A DNA stretch of 64,000 nt. It comes from an uncultured bacterium. Its GTDB lineage: Bacteria > Planctomycetota > GCA-002687715. A model generated the notes under the pieces. That model was not told the DNA's origin and searched no databases. It saw only the letters and a program-made list of their open reading frames with translations. Each line of letters starts with the position of its first letter. Positions within the stretch are counted from its first letter, which is position 1. This document shows positions 51,719 through 59,708 of this stretch, piece by piece. Location: the NCBI GenBank assembly GCA_902826835.1, contig CADEGH010000017.1, forward strand, positions 45,235 to 109,234, given 5' to 3'. The position numbers were made by a program, and so were the translations under genes.

Positions 51719-52447
51719 ATGGCAGAAAAGCGGCGTGCATTAGTGATCGGGGCCTCGTCCGGCATCGGAGCCGCCCTGGTCAAGGATCTGGCCGGCCGAG
51801 GTTTCGAGGTCATCGGCGTAGCCCGCCGCGACCGGGAACTGCGGGCGGTGACTGACGAAGTCGGAGCCATCGCGTATGCCCACGACGCCGCTCGGCATCC
51901 CGAGGTAGCGGGGGTGTTCGACCGCATCGTGGCGGAGCGGGGCCCTCTCGACCTCGTGGTCTACGCGGCCGCGGTGATGCCCGAGGTCGGCCCTGCGACC
52001 TTCGACACGACCATCGACGCCCACATCATCGAAGTGAATCTCCTGGGGGCCATGGCATGGCTGAATGCCGCGGCCAACCATTTCCTCCCGCGCGGCCGAG
52101 GCCACATCGTCGGCATTTCCTCGATCGCGGGAGACCGCGGGCGGCGAGGCAACCCCGCGTACCACACCTCCAAGGCCGCCCTGAACACCTATCTCGAGTC
52201 CCTCAGAAATCGTCTCTCCGTGCGTGGAATCCGGGTCACCACGATCAAACCCGGGTATGTCGACACTCCGATGCTCAAGAACGTGAAGAAGCGTTTTTGG
52301 GTCTGCCCACCTTCGGTCGCGGCCAAGTCGATAGTCGATGCCGCCCTTGCCGGCGTGAACGAGCGCTACGTGTATCGCCGCTGGGCGCTGGTCGGGCTGG
52401 TCATCCGCTCGATTCCCTCGTTCTTGTTCCGCCGGATGGACATCTGA
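51719..52447 (+). CDS. Short-chain dehydrogenase (DprE2-like)
   Basis: 242 residues. Rossmann loop GASSGIGAAL near residue 11, catalytic Ser (ISSIAGD), and YHTSK (Tyr-x3-Lys) then PGYVDTPM. The closest known group is the decaprenylphosphoryl-2-keto-ribose reductase (DprE2) of mycobacteria, chosen because it lies 6 bp upstream of a DprE1-like oxidase on the same strand; sequence alone would allow other SDR activities. ATG at 51719 rather than the TTG-led extension from 51695; TAGGTT lies five bases ahead. Confidence 0.8.
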   Translation: MAEKRRALVIGASSGIGAALVKDLAGRGFEVIGVARRDRELRAVTDEVGAIAYAHDAARHPEVAGVFDRIVAERGPLDLVVYAAAVMPEVGPATFDTTIDAHIIEVNLLGAMAWLNAAANHFLPRGRGHIVGISSIAGDRGRRGNPAYHTSKAALNTYLESLRNRLSVRGIRVTTIKPGYVDTPMLKNVKKRFWVCPPSVAAKSIVDAALAGVNERYVYRRWALVGLVIRSIPSFLFRRMDI

Positions 52448-52452
52448 CTCGC

Positions 52453-53895
52453 ATGGTCGATGATTTGGAAGCCCCTCCCCTCACCGCCATTTCGGGCTGG
52501 GGTATGGCTCATCACGCTCGGACGCGGCATTTGCGCCCGAGATCGATCGACGAGTTGAAAGAAGCTCTGAGGACCGCGCGCACGCAGGGTTGGCCGATCG
52601 CGCTGCGCGGCGCCGGATGTAGTTACGGCGATGCCGCTCTCCAATCCGAGGGACTCGTCCTCGACTGCTCCCGCCTCAATCGAATCCTCGCCTTCGACGA
52701 GCAAACCGGGATCCTCGAAGCCGAACCCGGCGTCACCATCGAGCAAATTTGGCGGCACTCCCTCCCGCTCGGCTACTGGCCGCCCGTCGTGCCCGGCACG
52801 ATGTTCCCAACCCTCGGCGGCTGCGCGGCGATGAACATCCACGGCAAGAACAACTTCGCGGCGGGAACGATCGGACAGCACATTCCGTCGTTCGAGCTTC
52901 TGCTCGCCAATGGCGAAACCGTCGTGGCCAGCCCCGACAAAAACTCCGATGTCTTCTTCGCGGCCATCGGCGGCTTTGGGATGCTGGGCGTCTTCACCAG
53001 GATCTGGCTGCGGCTGAAAAAGGTCCCCTCCGGCGACCTGATGGTGGAAGCCATCCAGTGCCCGAATCTGGCGGCGATGGTGGCAACGCTCGAGGCCGAG
53101 CGCACCAAGTCCGACTATCTGGTGGGCTGGGTCGACGCGATCGGAGGCGGCCGTGGGCTCATCCACCGTGCCAACTACCGCGCCGATCCGAGCCCGGAGG
53201 CCACGTTTCGACTGAGCCACCAGGACTTGCCGAAACGGTTTTTCGGTGTCGTTCCCAAGAGCTGGTTATGGCTCGGCCTGTGGTGCCTCCTCCATCGCCC
53301 CGGAATGAGGATCGTCAACGCCCTCAAGTACTGGGCGGGCGCGCGCGCGGCGAAGCAGCCGGCGCACCCGCAGGCGCTGGTCGCGTTTTCATTTCTCCTC
53401 GACTACGTTCCAGGTTGGAAGCGGGCATATCGCCCGGGAGGCCTCGTCCAGTACCAGAGTTTTGTGCCGAAGGCGGCGGCGGAATCGGTGTTCACCGAGT
53501 TGCTGCGTCTGTCCAAGGAGGCCGGGATCTCTCCCTTCCTCGGAGTCATGAAGCGGCACCGACCGGACCCCTTCCTTCTGACCCATGCAGTAGATGGGTA
53601 CTCGCTGGCCCTCGACTTTCCGGTTCGACCGGGCACACGCTCCAGACTGGCGGCGCTGGCCAGAGCCATGGATGAAGTCGTCCTCTCCGCGGGTGGCAAG
53701 TTCTACTTCGCGAAGGACGGTCTGCTCGGACCGACGGCACCGCCCCGGTTTCTGGCCGAGGAATCCCTGCGCAAGTTCGGGGAACTGAAGGCCAGGCTCG
53801 ACCCGGAAGGGCGGTTTTCGACGATGCTGAGCCAGCGCTTGTTCCCGGCCGGGTTCGCAGGCGCCGCGTCATCACCGGTTCCCCACCTGGTCTGA
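52453..53895 (+). CDS. FAD-linked oxidoreductase (DprE1-like)
   Basis: 480 residues. Vanillyl-alcohol-oxidase-type FAD fold: RGAGCSYGDAAL (FAD pyrophosphate loop), GTMFPTLGGCAAMNIHGKNN (second FAD motif) and GGFGMLGVFTRI; the C-terminal part includes FSFLLDYVPGWK and a DP-rich end. The YGD and NIHGKN signatures fit DprE1, which oxidises decaprenylphosphoryl-ribose to the 2-keto form that DprE2 reduces to arabinose. With its partner upstream, this suggests a prenyl- or lipid-linked pentose pathway for a cell-envelope glycan. A rare TTA codon is at 53266-53268. Confidence 0.85.
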   Translation: MVDDLEAPPLTAISGWGMAHHARTRHLRPRSIDELKEALRTARTQGWPIALRGAGCSYGDAALQSEGLVLDCSRLNRILAFDEQTGILEAEPGVTIEQIWRHSLPLGYWPPVVPGTMFPTLGGCAAMNIHGKNNFAAGTIGQHIPSFELLLANGETVVASPDKNSDVFFAAIGGFGMLGVFTRIWLRLKKVPSGDLMVEAIQCPNLAAMVATLEAERTKSDYLVGWVDAIGGGRGLIHRANYRADPSPEATFRLSHQDLPKRFFGVVPKSWLWLGLWCLLHRPGMRIVNALKYWAGARAAKQPAHPQALVAFSFLLDYVPGWKRAYRPGGLVQYQSFVPKAAAESVFTELLRLSKEAGISPFLGVMKRHRPDPFLLTHAVDGYSLALDFPVRPGTRSRLAALARAMDEVVLSAGGKFYFAKDGLLGPTAPPRFLAEESLRKFGELKARLDPEGRFSTMLSQRLFPAGFAGAASSPVPHLV

Positions 53896-53987
53896 GACGA
53901 CCTCCTCCGCCGCTCGCTGGGAGTTTCGCCTGCTAAACTGCCAGCCTCCCGGGAGCCCTATCCCCTCTTCCCCGGGCGAGAATTCCC

Positions 53988-54995
53988 ATGCCGAAGTGCA
54001 TCGCATTGTTCCTCCTCGCCGCGACTCTCTCCGCCCAGGGAGCGCGCCTCGAAACCAAGACCGACACGAGCTTCGGGTCCATCCGGATCGAATACGGCGC
54101 CCCGAGCTGGAGCGAGGCATTCGCCGCCGAGATGAAGCCGGGCACGGTGTGGCGGCTCGGCAACAACGATCCCACCACCTGCGCGCTCAAGTGCGGGCTG
54201 GTCGCCAGCGAGGGAGCGGTGCCCCCGGGTGAGTACAAACTCGCTCTGCGATTTGGATCGGACTCGTCGCCCAGTCTTCTCGTCTACGAGGGATCGAGTT
54301 TCTGGTCCGAAGGCCTCCCGACGTGGAGCATCCCCCTCGCTTCGAGAACGAAGCTCGAGGCCGAGGCCAAGTCGTTGAGTTTGAACATCGTGGAAAAAAG
54401 CCCGGTGCTCGATGTGAGGTTCGGCCCTCAGAGCGTGCAGTTCGCCTTGACCGCCTGCGAGCCGCTCATGCCCTACGAAACCCAATTCGGTCAGGCGCAG
54501 GTCAAGGTGGAACCCGTGGCCCTCCCCTGCTCGCAGCCGCTCTCTTCGAGCGTCGTCGGGGTCGCGACCGTGCGCAACGGAGAACAGGTGATGAAGTTCT
54601 ATCTTCACCTCTCGACCGAAGGAGAGACTTCCAAGCTCACGTTCCGCAACGCGCAGGCGCTGGCCATGCCCAAGGAGAAAGAAGCCCTCGTCTCGCGGAT
54701 CGAGCGCCTGACCAAAGCAGCGGCCGACAACCCGGCGCGACGGGAGGCCATCGAGAAGCGGATCGCCGATTCGAAGGCGACGCTGACCAAGCTCGAAGAG
54801 TCGATGAAGGCCATGTCCCGCTACCAGACGGAAAAGACGATTGACGGCCAGCGGGTCAAGCGCGAGTCCGCGACTTCCTTGGTCACCGTGGCCTACGAAC
54901 GGCCAGAGGGCAAGCTCGGTTTGGCGTTAGGCGCCGGCGAGCACGACCACCACTTCGAAATCGACCCGCGGACGTTCCGCCAGGCGCCTCGCTGA
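53988..54995 (+). CDS. Exported DUF2911-like protein
   Basis: 335 residues. Signal peptide 1-17 (LLAATLSAQG). The start of the mature protein (FGSIRIEYGAPSW, GTVWRLGNNDPTT, ASEGAVPPGEYKLALRF) matches DUF2911 proteins; the C-terminal half (about 215-285) has a basic/acid heptad region suggestive of a coiled coil (KEKEALVSRIERLTKAAADN), then a beta-rich end. Function not known for this family. TAAACT at 53933 gives a leader of about 45 nt; no strong ribosome site is seen. Confidence 0.75.
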   Translation: MPKCIALFLLAATLSAQGARLETKTDTSFGSIRIEYGAPSWSEAFAAEMKPGTVWRLGNNDPTTCALKCGLVASEGAVPPGEYKLALRFGSDSSPSLLVYEGSSFWSEGLPTWSIPLASRTKLEAEAKSLSLNIVEKSPVLDVRFGPQSVQFALTACEPLMPYETQFGQAQVKVEPVALPCSQPLSSSVVGVATVRNGEQVMKFYLHLSTEGETSKLTFRNAQALAMPKEKEALVSRIERLTKAAADNPARREAIEKRIADSKATLTKLEESMKAMSRYQTEKTIDGQRVKRESATSLVTVAYERPEGKLGLALGAGEHDHHFEIDPRTFRQAPR

Positions 54996-55087
54996 TCGGG
55001 CGGACCGAAACCGTGGATCCCACTTCCTCGCGACTTGGGGCAGAGTCGGAGTGGACCGGAGATCTTGGGCATCGTCGGGAGTGATGC

Positions 55088-58000
55088 GTGGCGCTCGAGG
55101 GGTCGGAACTTGGGGACTTTCGAATCCTCCGCGAGATCGGGCGCGGCGGGATGGGGATCGTCTATCTGGCCGAGCAACGCAGCTTGGGCCGACGTGTCGC
55201 GATCAAGGTTCTGCCTCGCGGGTCGACCATGTCCACCGAGATTCTCGCGCGCTTCCGGCGCGAGGCCGAGGCGGCATCGAGACTGGACCATCCGGGAATC
55301 TGCGCCGTCATCGCCACCGGCGTGCAGGATGGCATCCCCTTCATCGCGATGCGCTACGTGGAGGGTCAGCCGCTCAGCCGTTGGATCTCCAGCCGCCGCC
55401 AAAGCCCGGATGGTGGCCAATCGATCCCGTCCGAGAGCTTCAAACTCGATTTCCAAGACGACACGAAGCGCGTCGAAGCGCCGCTAGCCGACCCCGCCTT
55501 CGCCAAGGAACCGACCACCACCACCGCTCACAACCGCAACGACATTTTGTGGGCCACCGGATTCATCGAACGCGCGGCGCGGGCGCTGCAGTTCGCGCAC
55601 GAAGCGCGCATCATTCACCGCGACATCAAACCGGGCAACGTGATGGTGACCCCCGAGGGCGCCCCGGTCCTCTTGGACTTCGGCCTCGCGCGCAGCCTCG
55701 AGGGTTCCGACGGCGTCAGCCTCACGCAGAGCGGCGACCTCATGGGCACGCCCCACTACATGTCGGCCGAGCAGCTCTCCGGTCAAGGCTCGGTCGACGG
55801 ACGCACGGACGTCTACAGCCTCGGCGTGACTCTGTACGAATTGGTCACCGGACGTCGACCCTTCGAAGCCCCTAATCGAGAGCGTCTCTACCGATCCATA
55901 CTCCACGACGAGCCACCCTCGGTCCGCAAGCTCTGCCCCCTCGTCGAACGCGACCTCGAAATTGTCATCCACACCGCGATCGAACGGGACTTGGATCGGC
56001 GCTACCAAACCGCCGAGGCGTTCGCCGACGATCTGAAGGCTGTCCTCCACCACGAGCCCATCGCTGCCCGCTCCTTGGGTCCCGTCCACCGAGCCAGGAA
56101 GTGGGCACGCCGCCATCCCGCCACCGCCGTGAGCCTCGTGTCCATCTTCGTGCTGCTCGCGAGCGGGTTGTTCTCCGCCTGGAATCAGGCGCAAAGCCTC
56201 GAGACCGAGCGCAACCAGACCCGGAGCGAAAACCAGCGGGCCGAGCGCGCTCTCGAGGACCTCAAGGGGGCGCTGAAAGAACGAGACGGAGCCCTCACCG
56301 ATCTGAGGACTACCGTCGAACGTTCCCGAGCGCTGCGTCTCGCGGCCGAGGCGCAGGCGCTCGCTCCGACCGACCCGGCGCTGGCGCTCGCCCTCGCCAA
56401 AGCCGCGGCCGAGATCATGCCTTCGACCGAAACGGATCGGGCCCTCCGGCGTGCGCTATCCGCCTACCCGGAAATGCAGCACTTTCCGGCCCTCTCGTTC
56501 GAGAGCCTGAGCGAGGAGGAGCCGGCGTGGGTGGGGTCACGGTTGGTGGCCCGGCGCGCGATCGACGCCCTCCTCGGCGATAGTCAACGCCCCGGCCTCG
56601 TCCGTCGCCTTGTCCGATCTGCCTTGAGTGATCGCATCCGCGAAGAGCTCCCATGCCAGAGCGACATCCATTGGGAGTCGCGTCGCGTGGTGACCGCTTC
56701 CGAGATGGACGGGTCGGTCCCGGTGGTGTGGGACCTTCAAACCGGTCGACCAATTTCGACTTTGGCTTCGCACCTGAAAAGCGTGGCCTCCGCTCGCTTC
56801 TCTCCGGATGGACGGACGGTACTGACGGCGGGCAACGACGGATCCGTCCTCGTGCATGACGCCGAAACGGGAGTGCTCCAGGGCGGCTTCGACCTCTCCC
56901 GCAGCACGTTCGGGCGTCGCGCGCCCGTGGAACTCGCGACCTTCGGAGGCGAAGGACGCTTCGTGATGGCGGTGCGCGGAACCACCGTGCATCTTTGGAA
57001 CACCGATTCGCGCACTCCGCTCGCCACTCAAGATCGTTATCGCGTCGAGAGTGGCCCCCCGCTCGCGAGTTTCCATCCCCTTTACTCGTGGATCCTCGGG
57101 AGTGTCGCCTCCGATCGGGTTCTTCTGTGGACGCCGCTGCAAAAGGGGAGCATCGAGGTGCGCCTCCCGGGTCAAGCGGAACCGATCACCGCATTTGGGT
57201 TCGGCTCGAATCAGGCGGATCCGTTGATCGCGGTAGGAACATCCAGTGGCCGAGTCTCCCTGCACCATGCACCTCCCCCGCCGTGGACGCCCACCACGGC
57301 TGCGGCCCATCGCGAGATCCTGAAGCTCGACGCCGCCATCACCGACCTCGCGTTTTCCCACGACTCATCCCGACTGTTGGTGTTGTGTGCGGACGGACAT
57401 CTCTACGCTTATGAGCTCTCCCCCGGGAAACCGACGGAGCGGCGCTGGGGTTTTGCCTGCGACGGCATTCCTCACGGTCGCATATCTCAGAGTGCCGACG
57501 GCAAACGGATCGGGCTCGGCACCCGCTCGCGGGTTGCCCACATCCTCGATGCTCAAAAGGGAACCGAGGAACAACGCATTCAGGGGGCGAGTGACTGGGT
57601 CGGGCGGGTCGACTTTTCGCCGGATCAGCAAGCCCTCGCGATTTTCGCGGTGGACGGATCCGTGCGTCTTTTGCCGGCGGCTCCGCCGACCCACGATCGG
57701 CGATTCTCGCACGACAGCACGGAGATCGGTTCGGTCGAGTGGAGTCCCGATGGTCGGGAGATCCTCGTGGTCGCCCAGGGCTCCCAGTGCCGTGTGGTGA
57801 ACGGCGAGACCACGGCAATCACCGCACGCATGCCGCGCAGCCAAGCCCGGGCGGCGAGGTGGTCGAGCGACGGCCGCTCAATCCTCCAGATCGGGGCCGG
57901 TCGCACTTGGCTGCACAGCTACGGAACGTCGGACCACCGCGAGCAGGCCGCCCTGGTGGCCGACGGGCCCGGGGCCCGGTTGGCCTCGGAAACGACTCGG

Positions 58001-59158
58001 GAGCTGTTGGCCTGGATCGCGCAAAATCGCGGCTGCCTCGTGGTCTCCCCCTCCGGAATCCCCACCTGGGTCGATGGTCAGGGCCGACGGAAAGCCGAGC
58101 TTGCGGAGCTCGCCCACCGCTCGATGGTGATCGCCAGCGATCCCGTGACGCCCCGCGCCGTCGTGTGGAGTGAGGATCATCCCGTCACTTTGGTGGACTT
58201 TGCGGGCGACTCGCCCACTTCGGAAGCTCTGGTCAATCTCCCGGGTAGCCCTGAATCGGCCACCTTCGACGACCGGGGGGAACGATTGGCCCTGCAAGAC
58301 TCGGAAGGCCGACTCCTTGTCTTCGATCTCCTGAAAAAGGCTGCCGCCTTCGAGGTCCGAGACGCGGTCTGCCATCCGGTGTTCTGCGAGCGGACCCGCC
58401 AACTCGCGGTGGCAGGCGCCCAGGGCCTCATTCGCCTGTTCGGGCCGCAAGGAGACGAAACGGCCCGACTCCAGCTCCCGGCGCCCCGCATCGAACGACT
58501 CCTCGACATCCCCAATCGTGGGGCCATTGCCTGCTTCGGGGGCGGTGAGATCTGGGTGGTACAAACCGATCCCCTTCGGGTGGTTTCTGAGGTGAGAGCC
58601 CACTCCGCCGAACTGTCGGACTGGGATCTCTGCCCTAGCCAAGAACGCATCGTGCTCGCCTACACGGACGGCACGCTCGAATTCCTGCATCTGGACCCGT
58701 TGAGCGTCGCACGCTCCCTGCGTCATCGGCGCCTCTCGTCGAGGGAGCTGGAGAAATTCGAACTCGAGACTGCCGAGCAGAGGAATGCGGCGCGGGACGA
58801 GGATCGACTCGACCTGCGGCGGGCCGAGTTGCGCGCCTTGTTTGAGCGCAACACTCTTGCCCCGAGCGATGAACGCCGACTCGCGTGGGCCCGCCGCGTC
58901 CTGGACCCGTTGGATCCCTCGCCACCCGATCGGCCCGAGGCCGAGCGGTGGCTTCTCGAGATGGCAAAGCGGAGCGGAGACTTCCAACTCCAAGCCGCCA
59001 TCCTCTGGGCGGAACGGGTCCCGCCCGAGCGGAGGAGCGAATCCGGCTCCGAACTGCAGGCGCTCCTAGCGGCCAAGTTGACCCAGGCCAAGGGCACCGA
59101 GCGATCCCTCCTCGAGCGGGCGGTGGCCGCCCTCGGGTCCCCTCCCTCCGGATCGTGA
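55088..59158 (+). CDS. Membrane Ser/Thr protein kinase with WD40-like propeller
   Basis: 1356 residues. Hanks-type kinase (about 5-320): GRGGMGIVY glycine loop, catalytic VAIKVL Lys, HRDIKPGNV (about 176), DFGLAR, and GTPHYMSAEQ in the P+1 loop. A basic stretch and a helix (about 347-365, VSLVSIFVLLASG) anchor it, then a coiled coil (370-430) and, from about 540, repeated WD-like blades (FSPDGRTVLTAGNDGSVLV, FSHDSSRLLVLCADGHLY, WSPDGREILVV). Typical of planctomycete kinases that sense extracytoplasmic signals. No anti-sigma or sigma factor adjoins. The start is GTG 55088-55090 with GGGAG seven bases upstream. Confidence 0.93.
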   Translation: MALEGSELGDFRILREIGRGGMGIVYLAEQRSLGRRVAIKVLPRGSTMSTEILARFRREAEAASRLDHPGICAVIATGVQDGIPFIAMRYVEGQPLSRWISSRRQSPDGGQSIPSESFKLDFQDDTKRVEAPLADPAFAKEPTTTTAHNRNDILWATGFIERAARALQFAHEARIIHRDIKPGNVMVTPEGAPVLLDFGLARSLEGSDGVSLTQSGDLMGTPHYMSAEQLSGQGSVDGRTDVYSLGVTLYELVTGRRPFEAPNRERLYRSILHDEPPSVRKLCPLVERDLEIVIHTAIERDLDRRYQTAEAFADDLKAVLHHEPIAARSLGPVHRARKWARRHPATAVSLVSIFVLLASGLFSAWNQAQSLETERNQTRSENQRAERALEDLKGALKERDGALTDLRTTVERSRALRLAAEAQALAPTDPALALALAKAAAEIMPSTETDRALRRALSAYPEMQHFPALSFESLSEEEPAWVGSRLVARRAIDALLGDSQRPGLVRRLVRSALSDRIREELPCQSDIHWESRRVVTASEMDGSVPVVWDLQTGRPISTLASHLKSVASARFSPDGRTVLTAGNDGSVLVHDAETGVLQGGFDLSRSTFGRRAPVELATFGGEGRFVMAVRGTTVHLWNTDSRTPLATQDRYRVESGPPLASFHPLYSWILGSVASDRVLLWTPLQKGSIEVRLPGQAEPITAFGFGSNQADPLIAVGTSSGRVSLHHAPPPPWTPTTAAAHREILKLDAAITDLAFSHDSSRLLVLCADGHLYAYELSPGKPTERRWGFACDGIPHGRISQSADGKRIGLGTRSRVAHILDAQKGTEEQRIQGASDWVGRVDFSPDQQALAIFAVDGSVRLLPAAPPTHDRRFSHDSTEIGSVEWSPDGREILVVAQGSQCRVVNGETTAITARMPRSQARAARWSSDGRSILQIGAGRTWLHSYGTSDHREQAALVADGPGARLASETTRELLAWIAQNRGCLVVSPSGIPTWVDGQGRRKAELAELAHRSMVIASDPVTPRAVVWSEDHPVTLVDFAGDSPTSEALVNLPGSPESATFDDRGERLALQDSEGRLLVFDLLKKAAAFEVRDAVCHPVFCERTRQLAVAGAQGLIRLFGPQGDETARLQLPAPRIERLLDIPNRGAIACFGGGEIWVVQTDPLRVVSEVRAHSAELSDWDLCPSQERIVLAYTDGTLEFLHLDPLSVARSLRHRRLSSRELEKFELETAEQRNAARDEDRLDLRRAELRALFERNTLAPSDERRLAWARRVLDPLDPSPPDRPEAERWLLEMAKRSGDFQLQAAILWAERVPPERRSESGSELQALLAAKLTQAKGTERSLLERAVAALGSPPSGS

Positions 59159-59227
59159 CCGGGGGCGGATCGACTGTGGAGGCGGAGTGACTCCGGTTAG
59201 CGTTCGCACCAATAAGGAACCAAACCC

Positions 59228-59641
59228 ATGTACGACCCCAGACTCGTCGAACCGATGCGCAAAGAGGCTCGCGACGCCGGCTGCCAGGAACTCCTCACGC
59301 CCACCGATGTCCACAACGCACTCAAGAACGAGAAGGGCACGGCCCTCGTGTTCGTGAACTCGGTGTGCGGTTGTGCCGCCGGTGGAGCGCGTCCGGCCCT
59401 GCGCCTCGCCCTCGGAACCCAGAAGCGCCCCACCAAGATCTACACCGTGTTCGCTGGGCAGGACCGCGAAGCCACCGCCGCCGCACGCGAGTACTTCGCC
59501 CCCTACCAACCGAGCTCGCCGCAAATGGGCCTGCTCAAAGACGGGAAGTTGGTGCACATGGTCCAGCGCCACGACATCGAAGGTCGGCCCCCCGCCGTCA
59601 TCGCGGCCGACTTGCAGAAGGCCTTCGACCAACACTGCTGA
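59228..59641 (+). CDS. BrxA/BrxB-family bacilliredoxin
   Basis: 137 residues, single thioredoxin-like domain with the CGC motif VNSVCGCAAG near residue 48, as in YphP/YqiW bacilliredoxins. These swap bacillithiol from protein mixed disulfides; whether this bacterium makes bacillithiol is not shown here, and the protein might act on another low-molecular thiol. The start has AAGGAA seven bases upstream. It lies 69 bp after the kinase and 67 bp before the aminopeptidase, all on the plus strand. Confidence 0.9.
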   Translation: MYDPRLVEPMRKEARDAGCQELLTPTDVHNALKNEKGTALVFVNSVCGCAAGGARPALRLALGTQKRPTKIYTVFAGQDREATAAAREYFAPYQPSSPQMGLLKDGKLVHMVQRHDIEGRPPAVIAADLQKAFDQHC

Positions 59642-59708
59642 TCGATAGCCCGAACGGCGGAAGCACGATTGCAAGCTCCTCCGTTTTCGACTCCCCGGAG
59701 AATTCGCG

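Noticed and set aside
59159..59227. Possible sigma-54 site in front of the bacilliredoxin gene
   Set aside because: No TGGC-N9-TGC pair with correct spacing was found.
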